NCBI GenBank assembly: GCA_965223035.1
Contig: OZ244980.1
Span: 4,464,001 to 4,528,000, forward strand
Reading direction: 5' to 3'
Origin: CAMDPA01 sp965223035
GTDB lineage: Bacteria; Pseudomonadota; Alphaproteobacteria; Rhizobiales; Hyphomicrobiaceae
Length of the DNA: 64,000 nt
Both the position numbers and the translations under genes were made by a program. Of this stretch, positions 7,944-17,302 are shown piece by piece; within the stretch, counting starts at the first letter, position 1, and every line of letters starts with the position of its first letter. The notes under the pieces are model-generated. The model did not search any database, was not told the DNA's origin, and was given only the letters and a program-made list of their open reading frames with translations.

Positions 7944-9056
7944 TTAACCCACCCTGGGTTCGTCTTGGAGCGAACCCCCGGCGTCCATCAGGGTTTTGAA
8001 CGCAGTGAAGCTATCATGCACACGTCGTGCCTCGGGCGTTGCATCGGCCACCCTCGCCACCAGCTCTGCCGCGGCAGCATCAAGCGCTTGCTCGATGTCT
8101 TCGGTGCCGGCTTGCGCGACAATCCCGTTCGCCGGCAGCAAGCATGTCACGGCCAGGCGTCTGTGGGTGCGCAGCGCCGCCTCGCTGAGCTGTCGCTCAC
8201 GCGCGACGATCCCGTCAAACAGCGTTTTTTGCGAGCGTGTCAAGCGATCCCAGCGCGCCGAGCGGATCGTCAGCGACAGCGGTCTGCCGTAGCCATGCAG
8301 CGCGATCGGATGGCGCCAAGGTGCAACCTGGTGTAGGTCCGCGCACAACGCTGCGAACGGGCAGCTCACCTCAACCGCTACCACCCTGCCCGAGGCCAGC
8401 AGCGCTTTAGCCTCCGCGCAGCCGGTTCGGCCGACGTCCACCGCCCGGGCGCCGATCCGCGCCAAAACATCGCCGGCCAACCCGTGCGCGAGCACGCTGG
8501 TCCCACGCAGATCGTGTGGTGCCGCAAGGGCCCTGCTGGCCCAAAGTTCCGTGCCGGCCGTGGCATGTCCCATCAACAAGGGCTTAAAGCCCAACTCGGC
8601 CCCGACGGCATCCCACAGCATCTGACCACCGCCGACGCTGAGCCACGCATCGTGCTCTGCAGCCGCAAGCCCTTGTCGGCCGGGAAGTCCCGCAAACCAG
8701 GCCAGCGCCGGCTGCGCGGCGACCGGTTCAGCGAGGAAGCCGAGTTGCACGTCGACCTCGCCACCGGGCGGCGCCCCGCCGAAGCCGGTCTCATCACCCT
8801 CGATCCATTCGATCTGCAGCTCACCATCGCTCGCGGCAGCTAGACTGACCGCCAGCCGCGCCGCGGTCTCGGCAACCAGATGCTGATCCCAACCCGGTTC
8901 GGCGGTCATGACCAAGCGCTGCGCGCTCGATTGAACCGCCGGGGCTGGCATCGCGGCAGTTTGCGCGGTTGGGGCTGGCTGGTCAGCCAGGGCGGTGCCG
9001 GCGACCGCCGCGGCTGCTACCCCGCCGCCGGTCTTGATGAAGTTGCGACGATCCAT
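7944..9056 (-). CDS. TRAP transporter solute-binding protein (DctP/TakP-like), orphan
   Basis: 370 residues starting with a twin-arginine-type signal, MDRRNFIKTGGGVAAAAVAG, and a cleavage site near ALA-DQP. The mature part has the DctP layout, including WASRALAAPHDLRGT, which resembles the R[TV]xDLxGxKxR helix region, and the region SARWDRLTRSQKTLFDGIVA, typical of the C-terminal helix. It would bind a carboxylate in the periplasm. No membrane DctQ or DctM genes are nearby, so it is an orphan. The ATG has a good GGGGGAG ribosome site. An upstream extension lacking homology was rejected. Assignment beyond DctP-like is uncertain. Confidence 0.7.
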   Translation of the reverse strand: MDRRNFIKTGGGVAAAAVAGTALADQPAPTAQTAAMPAPAVQSSAQRLVMTAEPGWDQHLVAETAARLAVSLAAASDGELQIEWIEGDETGFGGAPPGGEVDVQLGFLAEPVAAQPALAWFAGLPGRQGLAAAEHDAWLSVGGGQMLWDAVGAELGFKPLLMGHATAGTELWASRALAAPHDLRGTSVLAHGLAGDVLARIGARAVDVGRTGCAEAKALLASGRVVAVEVSCPFAALCADLHQVAPWRHPIALHGYGRPLSLTIRSARWDRLTRSQKTLFDGIVARERQLSEAALRTHRRLAVTCLLPANGIVAQAGTEDIEQALDAAAAELVARVADATPEARRVHDSFTAFKTLMDAGGSLQDEPRVG

Positions 9057-9116
9057 GTCGTGCTCCCCCGCTGTTGACGCTCGGTCACCGTTATGCCGCT
9101 GCACCCGCCCATTTCC

Positions 9117-9156
9117 GCCGCTGCACCGCTTGTGACGCCGCTGCACCGCTTGTGAC
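9117..9156. repeat. Tandem duplication of 20 bp
   Basis: GCCGCTGCACCGCTTGTGAC occurs twice in perfect tandem in the 214-bp gap before the epimerase stop codon; a degenerate third unit precedes it. Confidence 0.85.
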
Positions 9157-9270
9157 CGATGCACTCCGGCAGGGCGCTGAACGCGGTCGGCGCCGCCCCA
9201 TCGACCTGTTGCGGCGCAGGCCAGGGCCGAGGCCACGCTACCCAAGCGGCGACGGGCCATCGCGTTCAGC

Positions 9271-9732
9271 TTACCCCCGGCCAGCCGGCGCGTCAGCAAA
9301 ACCCACACCGCCCGCGCTCTGATCCGAGCCCACCTGCTCCAATTCCACCAAGGTCCCTAACATGTGCTTGGGATTGAGGAACAGCACGAGATTACCGTGG
9401 GCACCTATTTTCGGCTCTCCATCACCGATCGGGCGAGCCCCGCATCGCACCAGGTGATCTCGCGCCGCGATAACATCCTCGACCTCGTAGCAGACATGAT
9501 GCATCCCACCGTTCGGATTTCGCTGCAGAAATTTCGCGATCGGGGATTGCTCGCCCAATGGTTCGAGCAGCTCGATCCGGGTGTTGGGCAGATCGACAAA
9601 TACCACGGTGACGCCGTGCTCCGGCAGCGCCGTGGGTTCTGAAACGTCTGCACCGAGCACATCCCGATAGATGGCTGTCGCCGCCTCCAGTTCAGCAACG
9701 GCGATGGCAACATGGTTCAAGCGGCCAATCAC
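9271..9732 (-). CDS. mce: Methylmalonyl-CoA epimerase
   Basis: 153 residues with one vicinal-oxygen-chelate fold pair. Family signatures: LNHVAIAVAELEAATAIY at the N-terminus (metal His), VFVDLPNTRIELLEPLG, HHVCYEVEDV (metal His) and the closing NPKHMLGTLVELEQV (metal Glu). It interconverts R- and S-methylmalonyl-CoA in propionate metabolism. The GTG start is chosen because GGAGAG lies just upstream; an in-frame TTG 18 bases earlier has no site. The tail of about 20 residues after LVELEQV is longer than usual. Methylmalonyl-CoA mutase and propionyl-CoA carboxylase, its usual neighbours, are absent. Confidence 0.9.
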   Translation of the reverse strand: MIGRLNHVAIAVAELEAATAIYRDVLGADVSEPTALPEHGVTVVFVDLPNTRIELLEPLGEQSPIAKFLQRNPNGGMHHVCYEVEDVIAARDHLVRCGARPIGDGEPKIGAHGNLVLFLNPKHMLGTLVELEQVGSDQSAGGVGFADAPAGRG

Positions 9733-9977
9733 GCTGGCTCTCCGTCTCAACTGCTCTGGTTGTCCCTATCACCTTAACCCGCTGGAATTGAGCCGCAATC
9801 CCTCTGCGTCTCGGGATGGGCAGGTGCGCGTCTGAGGTGGGCTGACAACCTTGGCGGTGAGTTTATGCTAACACATACTCCGATGATGTGCCTCCGGTCG
9901 ATCCGCGCCCATTGAGCGCGGCTGGACCGGCACCTATGGTTGTGCTCAAGTTCGGTGGCGACCACCGAGTCTATTTG

Positions 9978-11120
9978 ATGACCAAACCAGTTCCGATCAA
10001 CGTCCAGGCCAAGGTTCGACCCGAGCTTCCGGACTTGCGCTATCCGCCGCGGCGCCGCCGCGGTCTGCCGATCCGCTCGCTTCTGATGGTCGGTGGCGTA
10101 ATGGTGGTGGCCGTGCTCGCGGGCTGGGCGTGGCTTTCCGGCGGCCGCTACGTGGTTGTCGACGATGCCTACGTGCGTGCGGCAAAGCTGATGGTGTCAA
10201 CCGATGTTTCGGGCATCGTGTCATCCGTCGATGTCAGGGAAGGCTCGCGCGTCAAGCGTAACGACGTCCTGTTCAGGCTGCGACCTCGCCAATTTCAGAT
10301 TGAGTTGGACAATGCCAAGGCCACGCTCGATCAGACGGTTCTCAGCATCAACGCGATGAAGCTCGACTACCGCCGTTTGCTGAATGCGATTGCCGCACAG
10401 CAAGCTCAGGTGGATCTGGCCAAAACCAGGTTCGATCGTTACCAGCAGTTGGTCGCCAAAAAGGCGGTCAGCCAGGCGGTTTTCGATCAGGCCCGGTTTG
10501 CGCTGATGGCCTCGCAGAAGACGCTTAACGCGCTTGAGCAGGAGGCCGGCGTACAATTGGCCAAGCTCGGCGGCAATCCGGATATCCCGGTCGAGCGCCA
10601 CCCGCGATATCGTCAGTCGAGGTCGTTGGTGGACGAGGCGCAGCGCAAGCTCAACGCCGCGGTGGTGCGCGCTCCGTTCGACGGCGTCGTCACCAAGGTC
10701 GAGGCGTTACAGCCGGGCACCTATCTCGTGGCGCCAACTGCGGCGATCACCAACATGGGAGCGGTGGCCTTGGTGGCGACCGACAAGGTCTGGATTGAAG
10801 CCAACATCAAGGAAACCGATCTCACCCACGTCAGACCGGGCAACGCTGTCGACATAACGATCGACAGTTATCCCGGCCACATCTGGCGCGGCACGGTGGA
10901 CAGCATCAGTCCGGCCTCCGGCGCCGAATTCTCGATTCTGCCGGCGCAAAATGCCAGCGGCAACTGGATCAAGGTGACCCAACGCGTGCCCGTGCGGATC
11001 GCGATCGAGGCCAAGCCCGAGGACCCGATCTTGCGTGCGGGCATGAGCGCCGTCGTCAGCGTCGATACCGGTCACCGCAGGGAGCTGTCCGATATCGTGC
11101 CGGCGGGTTGGATGCGATGA
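9978..11120 (+). CDS. HlyD/EmrA-type membrane fusion protein
   Basis: 380 residues. One N-terminal transmembrane helix (about residues 35-55) is followed by a lipoyl-like half-motif (VVVDDAYVRAA, DVSGIVSSVDVREGSRVKR), a coiled-coil hairpin rich in Ala and Gln (LDNAKATLDQT to the second lipoyl half), the rejoining motif AVVRAPFDGVVTKVEALQPG, and a beta-barrel domain (VWIEANIKETDLTHVRPG). It is the periplasmic adaptor of a tripartite drug pump and works with the overlapping downstream transporter. Start choice is uncertain: ATG 9978 lacks a clear ribosome site and a GTG at 9888 is possible. No TolC-type outer-membrane gene is nearby. Confidence 0.88.
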   Translation: MTKPVPINVQAKVRPELPDLRYPPRRRRGLPIRSLLMVGGVMVVAVLAGWAWLSGGRYVVVDDAYVRAAKLMVSTDVSGIVSSVDVREGSRVKRNDVLFRLRPRQFQIELDNAKATLDQTVLSINAMKLDYRRLLNAIAAQQAQVDLAKTRFDRYQQLVAKKAVSQAVFDQARFALMASQKTLNALEQEAGVQLAKLGGNPDIPVERHPRYRQSRSLVDEAQRKLNAAVVRAPFDGVVTKVEALQPGTYLVAPTAAITNMGAVALVATDKVWIEANIKETDLTHVRPGNAVDITIDSYPGHIWRGTVDSISPASGAEFSILPAQNASGNWIKVTQRVPVRIAIEAKPEDPILRAGMSAVVSVDTGHRRELSDIVPAGWMR

Positions 11121-12664
11121 CGACGTCCTCTGCGGTCGAGGGGCCGATCGGAGGAACACGGCGCCTGTTGATCACCGTCTGCGTCATGATCGCCACGATC
11201 CTGCAGACGCTCGACACCACCAACGCCACGATGGCGCTGCCCTATATGCGCGCCAGCCTGGCTGCCGGCCCCGACCAAATCACCTGGGTGCTCTCCTCCT
11301 ATGTCGTGATGGCCGCGATCATGACCGCGCCGGTCGGCTGGCTGGCACGGCGCTTCGGGCGCCGACGCTTTTTCGTTGCTACCATGATTGGATTCTCGGT
11401 CTCCTCGATGCTGTGCGGGGCCGCCACCGACTTGACCCAGATCGTCATCTTTCGCATGGCCCAAGGCGCTTTCGGCGCCGCCTTAATTCCCCTGTCGCAA
11501 TCGACGCTGCTCGACATCTGGCCAGCGGAGCAGCGCGGCGCAGCGCTGTCGGCTTGGGGCATCGGGGTGATGGTCGGGCCCGTGATCGGACCATCGATCG
11601 GCGGCTACATCACCGAAATGTACCACTGGCGCTGGATCTTTTACCTCAACGTTCCGGTGGGACTGCTGGCCATCAGCGGGCTTTGGCTGTTGCTGGACGA
11701 CGATCGCGACAAACTGCGAGCGGCGCCTTTCGATTGGTTTGGCTTCACCACGCTGGGCATTGCGATCGGTGCGATCCAGCTGATGCTCGATCGTGGTCAG
11801 CAGCAGGACTGGTTCGACTCCACCGAGATCATCGCCTGTTTGGTGATCGGCTGCCTGGGCCTGTACCTGTTTATCGTCCATCTCGTGACCGCCGACCGGC
11901 CGCTCGTTTCCCCGCGCATTTTCACCGACCGCAACTTCGCTGGAAGCTTTTTGATGCTGTTCTTGGTCGGCGTTCTATTGCTGTCGACGACGGCGCTGAT
12001 CGCGCTCTATTTGCAGACGATGATGGGTTATCCCGTGCTCGACGCCGGCATGATGATGGCCCCACGCGGCATTGGCACCATGATCGGCATGCTGATTGTC
12101 GGTCGGATCGCGAACCTGGTCGATCAGCGAGCGCTGATTCTGATCGGGGTCGCGCTGACGACGTTATCGCTTTGGTTGATGTCAGGGTGGACACCCGACG
12201 TCGACCCTTGGTCATTGGCGGCCACGACGGTGATGCAGGGCGTCGGCTTCGGCCTGGTGTTCGTCCCCCTCAACATCGTCGCCTTCGCCACGCTGCCGGC
12301 CGATCTTCGCACCGAGGCCAGTGGTTTCCTCAACCTGATCCGTTACACCGGCCAGGCGATGGGGGTCTCCATCGTGACCTTTGTCCTGGTGCGGGGCACC
12401 CAGTTGATGCACGCCCGCATCGCCGAGGAGGTGACCCCATTCAACCGCATGCTGCACACGCATGGTGCCTATTTTAAATGGAGTACCGCCCGTCCACGCG
12501 GCCTCCTCGCGCTCAATGATGAGGTCACCCGCCAAGCAGCGGTCAGTGCGTTTGCCAATGACTTTCTGTTGTTGATGATGATCAGTGTCGTCGTCGGCTT
12601 GCTACTGGTTGTCATTAGGCCGCCACCGCGGGTGACGGCCCCGCCGCGGGCGGCGGCAGAATAG
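11117..12664 (+). CDS. DHA2 family multidrug MFS transporter (EmrB/QacA-like)
   Basis: 515 residues with 14 predicted membrane helices, the DHA2 layout. Motif A appears as GWLARRFGRRRFF, motif C as WGIGVMVGPVIGPSIGG, and the N-terminal motif as LQTLDTTNATMALPYM, where LD and N align with the usual LDxTIVNVALP. It exports hydrophobic drugs by proton antiport with the preceding EmrA-like adaptor; the start overlaps the adaptor stop by four bases (ATGA), so they are translationally coupled. The TAG stop codon (12662-12664) is the terminal TAG of an R1 repeat. Confidence 0.92.
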   Translation: MTTSSAVEGPIGGTRRLLITVCVMIATILQTLDTTNATMALPYMRASLAAGPDQITWVLSSYVVMAAIMTAPVGWLARRFGRRRFFVATMIGFSVSSMLCGAATDLTQIVIFRMAQGAFGAALIPLSQSTLLDIWPAEQRGAALSAWGIGVMVGPVIGPSIGGYITEMYHWRWIFYLNVPVGLLAISGLWLLLDDDRDKLRAAPFDWFGFTTLGIAIGAIQLMLDRGQQQDWFDSTEIIACLVIGCLGLYLFIVHLVTADRPLVSPRIFTDRNFAGSFLMLFLVGVLLLSTTALIALYLQTMMGYPVLDAGMMMAPRGIGTMIGMLIVGRIANLVDQRALILIGVALTTLSLWLMSGWTPDVDPWSLAATTVMQGVGFGLVFVPLNIVAFATLPADLRTEASGFLNLIRYTGQAMGVSIVTFVLVRGTQLMHARIAEEVTPFNRMLHTHGAYFKWSTARPRGLLALNDEVTRQAAVSAFANDFLLLMMISVVVGLLLVVIRPPPRVTAPPRAAAE

Positions 12665-12814
12665 AGCAACCTGCCTTTGATCGGAATCGGAACGATCCCG
12701 ATTAAAAACAGAAAGTTGCTCACCACTTTAAGAGCGATCATCTTTGCGCGTTAAATCGGAACCGGCGCAATTGGAATCGGCGTTGCGGTTCCGAATTAAG
12801 GCGCGATGATCTAG
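12662..12814 (-). repeat. R1 double-hairpin element, copy 2 (full length)
   Basis: Inverted full-length copy beginning TAGAGCAACCTGCC and ending GCGCGATGATCTAG. Its first three bases are the stop codon of the DHA2 transporter. It sits between convergent genes; the next 97 bp before the HPP gene hold nothing recognisable. Confidence 0.9.
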
Positions 12815-12911
12815 CGATCCGAGCGAGCGCTGCGCTGGTTCTGCGCCCACGAGGCCTGGTCCAAGACGAAGGTGCACAACGTCAACGGCCGAGAAAGGTC
12901 TTCGCGATCGA

Positions 12912-13457
12912 TCAGCGCTCGCCGCGCGGTGGCGCGGCGGTGTCGTCCTGCCCAGCCGGACTCGCCTCAGATGCGGGCTCCCGAACTTTCAATTTGGTGA
13001 TCAAAAGCCGCTCCAAACCCGACCATAGCGCGGCGTACCCGACCACCATGATGGCGCCGGTCAGAATCGGCGAAAATGCCCAAGACAGCGGCATATCGTA
13101 GATCGTGATCAACAACGGGTTGATGGCCGCCGGCGGGTGGACGGCGCGCGCCGCCAGCATCATCAGCGCGGCCAGCCCGACCGCTAACTCCGCCGCATTG
13201 ATCCCGGATCCGATCGTTTTGACGACGACCAGACCAGCCACGCAGGACAAAAAGTGGCCGAGCACCACCGCATAGGGTCGCGCGCCCTCGTTGTGTGGCA
13301 AGGCGACCACCAACATCAATGACGTCACGAACGGGATGTGGGCCTGCGGCTCCTGCGCCAATTCGACGAGATAGTGCATCAAGGCTACACCAACGCCGAC
13401 ACCCACCGCTCTGTGCAACCAAATCAGCGGCTGCTTGAGGTCAGTTCGAATGCGCAT
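12912..13457 (-). CDS. HPP family integral membrane protein
   Basis: 181 residues with four to five hydrophobic helices. The family name motif is present as AVHPPAAINPLLI at about residues 105-117, preceded by LAVGLAALMMLAARA. Other family hallmarks are LPHNEGARPYAVVLGHFLS and TIGSG. The C-terminal 30 residues are charged and cytosolic. The HPP family includes chloroplast nitrite transporters, but bacterial members are mostly uncharacterised, so transport of a small anion is only a possibility. It appears to be a single-gene unit. Confidence 0.8.
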   Translation of the reverse strand: MRIRTDLKQPLIWLHRAVGVGVGVALMHYLVELAQEPQAHIPFVTSLMLVVALPHNEGARPYAVVLGHFLSCVAGLVVVKTIGSGINAAELAVGLAALMMLAARAVHPPAAINPLLITIYDMPLSWAFSPILTGAIMVVGYAALWSGLERLLITKLKVREPASEASPAGQDDTAAPPRGER

Positions 13458-13553
13458 GATTGCAATGACGCCTGCGATTGCTGAGATGGGTGCTTCAGGA
13501 AGCGGACCGGAACGGCTGAGCTCATTTGGCAGCAGCGACGACGCGGGATGATC

Positions 13554-14480
13554 TCATCTAATCTTGAACACCAGTTTGCCACGCAGGTGGCGCCCCTGGC
13601 TGATGCGATGCGCTTCAACGGCATCATCCAATTGGAACTCGCGAACCTGAGGGACGTGCACGGCTCCGGCCTCGACCAACTCAACGATCCGTTCAAGATG
13701 CTGGCGATCACGCTCCACGTTGGGCCGCAGCGACGCGACATCGGCACGTGGCGCAGCCGGCGGCTCCCGCCCGGAAGCGATGAAGGCGGCCCGACCGCCC
13801 GACTTCAAGACTGCGAACGAGCGTTCGGCCACGTCGCCGCCGACCGTGTCGAACACGGCATCACAATCCGACACCACCTGGGTGAAATCTTCAGCGGCAT
13901 AGTCGATGACCTGATCGGCGCCCAAGCTTTTGACGTAGTCATGATTGGCCGCGCTGGCCGTGGTCATCACGATGGCGCCTAGATGCTTGGCCAATTCGAT
14001 GGCGAAGCCGGCCACCCCGCCCGCTCCGCCCTGGATCAAGATTCGTTCGCCGGCCTTCAGCTTCAGCGTGTCCTCGACCGCCACCAGCGCCGTCAGGCCG
14101 ATCAAGGCAACCGCTGCGGCCTCGACGTGGGTCAAGTGGGCGGGTTTCTTCGCCACCAGGTCGGCCTTCATCGCGATCTTTTCGCAGTAGGTTCCCTCTT
14201 GGCCGACCGCGCACACCCCGAACACCTCATCGCCCACCCGCAGGTCTGCGACGCCATCGCCCACGGTGCTGATCACGCCGGAGAAATCGCGGCCCAGCAC
14301 ATAGGGAAACGTGCTGATGGTCGCGTAACTGCCGCCTTCCCGCACCTTCCAATCGGCACCATTGATGCTCGCGGCATGGATGTCGACAATGACCTCGCCC
14401 GCCTTCGCCACCGGATCGGGCAGCGTGCCCAACGTTAACGCTTCGGGGCCACCATGCTGGTTCAAGTATACGGCTTTCAT
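13554..14480 (-). CDS. Quinone oxidoreductase-like MDR family NADP-dependent enzyme
   Basis: 308 residues, the short zinc-free MDR type. The N-terminal GroES-like domain contains ASINGADWKVREGG and VLGRDFSGVISTVG. The nucleotide-binding motif is ILIQGGAGGVAGFAIELAKHLGA, and the C-terminal tag GRHLRGKLVFKIR is typical of NADP-dependent quinone or enone reductases. No catalytic or structural zinc cysteines are visible. It probably reduces quinones or alpha,beta-unsaturated carbonyls in the cytosol. The ATG has GGAG upstream. The 238-bp gap before the next gene holds nothing I recognise. Confidence 0.88.
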   Translation of the reverse strand: MKAVYLNQHGGPEALTLGTLPDPVAKAGEVIVDIHAASINGADWKVREGGSYATISTFPYVLGRDFSGVISTVGDGVADLRVGDEVFGVCAVGQEGTYCEKIAMKADLVAKKPAHLTHVEAAAVALIGLTALVAVEDTLKLKAGERILIQGGAGGVAGFAIELAKHLGAIVMTTASAANHDYVKSLGADQVIDYAAEDFTQVVSDCDAVFDTVGGDVAERSFAVLKSGGRAAFIASGREPPAAPRADVASLRPNVERDRQHLERIVELVEAGAVHVPQVREFQLDDAVEAHRISQGRHLRGKLVFKIR

Positions 14481-14718
14481 GTCTCCACGTTCTCCCTCGG
14501 CATGGGCGCGAATAAGTCTACGCCGGAACCATTTCGCCCCCGACCATTCCACCTATTGCCACGATCCCGAGGTGGTGCGGTGGGTGTGCGGGCAGACAAT
14601 GCGGTTCCGGCCAAGGCCGAAGCGATCTCGACGGATGCCCCGCTGACCGATCACCGTCGCACCGACCGGCGATGCTGACAACACGCGTTTGCCGGCACAG
14701 CGCCTGGACCAACGCCAG

Positions 14719-17064
14719 CTAGGCCCGCTTGGCGTCCTGGATGGCCTGCCACACCCTGTAAGGGGTGGCAGGCATCGCAATGTCGCGAACCCCACACCCT
14801 GCCAGCGCATCCAGCAGTGCGTTGACGACTGCCGACAACGCCGGCGTCGTGCCACCTTCGCCTCCGGCCTTGATGCCGAGCGGATTGGTGGGCGATAACA
14901 CCTCGACGATCTCCGTGGCAAACGAGGGCAGATTGTCGGATCGCGGCATCCCATAATCCATCAGTGAGCCAACGATCGGCTGCCCGCTGGATTGATCGAT
15001 TTGGCACAGCTCCCACATGGCCTGGCCGACGCCTTGCGCGATGCCCCCATGCGTCTGGCCGTGCACGATCAGCGGATTGATGCAGCGGCCAACATCATCG
15101 ACGGCCGCATAGCGGGTAAGCTCGACCCATCCGGTTTCCGGATCGACCTCAAGCTCGCACACGGCACAACCGTTGGGAAACACCGGTTCGTGCATCTCGT
15201 TGTCAACCTCGACCGCCAGCGGCGGTAACCCGCGCTCGGCGCCGGCCTGTGCCAGCTCCGCCAACGTGTAGCTCTGATTGCTCGCCGGTGCGGTCAGTCG
15301 TCCCTCGGAAAACTCGACGGACTGCGCATCGCAATCCATCAGCATGGCGGCCTGCTCGCGGGCCATTGCGATCAGGCGATCGGCCGCGCGCGAGATCACG
15401 GTGGCGGCGTGGCGCATGGAGCGGCCGGAGTGTGAGCCGCCACCGACCGCCACGATATCGGTATCGCCAATGACAATATCGACGTGGTCGAACGCGACGC
15501 CGAGCAAATCGGCGGCCACCTGGGCAAAGCTCGTCTCGTGGCCCTGGCCGGACGGCTGCGTGCCGATCACCACGCCGACCCGGCCGTCGGCGCCAACCGC
15601 GATATCTGCGCGCTCGCGGGGTGAGCCGATCGAGGATTCAACATAAGGGGTGATGCTGCGTCCCAGCCGTCTGCCGCGTGCAATCGCCGCTGCGCGGCGG
15701 GCCGGGAAGCCGTCCCAATCGGCAATGCGCATGGCCAGGCTCATGTTGGCGGCATAGGTGCCGCTGTCGTATTGGGCCCCGACCGCGTTGGTGTAGGGCA
15801 TGGCCGATGACGAAACCAGGTTGCGGCGCCGCAACTCCACCCGATCAAAGCCGATCTCGTCGGCGGCCTTGTCGATCAGCCGCTCGATCGCGTAATTGAC
15901 TTCCGGCCGGCCCGAGCTGCGGTAGGCGTTGGTCGGCATCGTGTTGGTGAACACCGCGCGTGCGCGCAGCGTGGCCGCGGGGATGTCGTAGGCGCCAGTG
16001 ATCAGCCCTGCGCCTTTGCCCAACGGCGACAGCGAGACCGCCCGCGCGCCGACATTGGAGACATTGTCCGCCCGCATGGCGAGAAACCGGCCGTCCTTCG
16101 CCAACGCCAGCTCCACCCGGGTGGCCAGATCACGTCCCTGATAATCCGACAAGAAAGCTTCAGACCGCGTTGCCGTGTACTTCACCGGCCGCGCGACCTT
16201 ACGCGAGGCCCACAGCACCAGGCCGAACTCCACATAGGCGCGGTTGCGGGCGCCAAAGTTGCCGCCCACATCGAAGGACAGCACCCGCAGCTGGTCCGGT
16301 TTGATGCCGAGCACCGTCGCCACCTCGGCCTTTTGGCGCACCGCGCCACCGGAACCGGCATAGAGCGTGTAACGCTGCGTACTGGCGTCGTAATGGCCCA
16401 GCGCCGCGCGCGGCTCCATGGTCACCGCCGTCACCCGTGGAATGTCGAGATCAAGCCATGTCACGTGATCGGCGGCGGCGAAGGCCCGTGCCGTCGCCTG
16501 CGGGTCGCCGAACCAAGTATCGATCACGCAATTATCGGGCACCTCGTCCCAAACCATCGCGGCGCCCGGTTCCAACGCGGCCAACGTCTTGCTGACCCAG
16601 TCCAGCTCCTCCCACTCGACGACGAGCGCCTCGACCGCATCGAGCGCCTGCTCGGGCGTCTCCGCCACCACCATGGCGACCGCCTCGCCGACATGTCGCG
16701 CTTTATCGGCCGGCAGCAACATGTGCGGTCCAGTAAACGGATCGCGGCGACCGTCCGGTCCGGTCAGCTTCATGTCGAACTTGGTTTTCGGCAGCGGACT
16801 GTGCGGGATCGGCGCCAGCCCATCCGCGACCACATCGGCGCCAGTGAGAATGCTCAGCACTCCCGGCAGGCGTTGTGCGTGGCCGATGTCGATCGCGACG
16901 ATCCGCGCGTGGGGATGCGGTGAGCGGGCAACGGCCGCGTAGGCCTGACCTTCCATGTGGCAATCATCGCTGAACCTGCCGCGACCGGTCAACAGTCGAA
17001 CATCTTCCTTGCGGCGCAGCGGCTGGCCGACGGCGTCGAGGTTGAAGGTCTCAGGCTTGTTCAT
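14719..17064 (-). CDS. Molybdenum hydroxylase large subunit (CoxL/xanthine dehydrogenase family)
   Basis: 781 residues. The N-terminal a/b hammerhead domain (PLRRKEDVRLLTGRGRFSDD, MEGQAYAAVARSPHPHARI) is followed by two molybdopterin-binding domains, with FDVGGNFGAR and the closing motif GIKAGGEGGTTPA carrying the catalytic glutamate. The active-site loop reads AYRSSGRPE. Form I CO dehydrogenase has AYRCSFR with a cysteine here, so this is not a canonical CO dehydrogenase; it more likely hydroxylates an aromatic or N-heterocyclic substrate or an aldehyde. It is divergent from a UbiD-type gene and about 2.2 kb from the FeS and FAD subunit genes, which are the obvious partners because no other large subunit is nearby. 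Confidence 0.9.
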   Translation of the reverse strand: MNKPETFNLDAVGQPLRRKEDVRLLTGRGRFSDDCHMEGQAYAAVARSPHPHARIVAIDIGHAQRLPGVLSILTGADVVADGLAPIPHSPLPKTKFDMKLTGPDGRRDPFTGPHMLLPADKARHVGEAVAMVVAETPEQALDAVEALVVEWEELDWVSKTLAALEPGAAMVWDEVPDNCVIDTWFGDPQATARAFAAADHVTWLDLDIPRVTAVTMEPRAALGHYDASTQRYTLYAGSGGAVRQKAEVATVLGIKPDQLRVLSFDVGGNFGARNRAYVEFGLVLWASRKVARPVKYTATRSEAFLSDYQGRDLATRVELALAKDGRFLAMRADNVSNVGARAVSLSPLGKGAGLITGAYDIPAATLRARAVFTNTMPTNAYRSSGRPEVNYAIERLIDKAADEIGFDRVELRRRNLVSSSAMPYTNAVGAQYDSGTYAANMSLAMRIADWDGFPARRAAAIARGRRLGRSITPYVESSIGSPRERADIAVGADGRVGVVIGTQPSGQGHETSFAQVAADLLGVAFDHVDIVIGDTDIVAVGGGSHSGRSMRHAATVISRAADRLIAMAREQAAMLMDCDAQSVEFSEGRLTAPASNQSYTLAELAQAGAERGLPPLAVEVDNEMHEPVFPNGCAVCELEVDPETGWVELTRYAAVDDVGRCINPLIVHGQTHGGIAQGVGQAMWELCQIDQSSGQPIVGSLMDYGMPRSDNLPSFATEIVEVLSPTNPLGIKAGGEGGTTPALSAVVNALLDALAGCGVRDIAMPATPYRVWQAIQDAKRA

Positions 17065-17302
17065 GGACAGTCGTGTATCCGCGTCACAGTGAGATCACGC
17101 CGGCGCCGACGGCCAGCCGCGCTGCGGCGCACTGCGCCAAAACCTTGAATCGACGAGCGCTGCGCCAGCTCGGGCGACGCGTTGTGTTGGCACAGGTTGC
17201 CCGTCGTTAGCAAGCTGCGCTATCAGATCGCCCAGATTGCCATGCGTGATCCGTTGCGCACTGATCCACACCGAGCCCAACACACACACCGAGCACAGCC
17301 AG

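Noticed and set aside
14719..17064. Canonical form I CO dehydrogenase large subunit
   Set aside because: The active-site loop reads AYRSSGRPE, not AYRCSFR, so the cysteine that binds copper-selenium/sulphur is absent.
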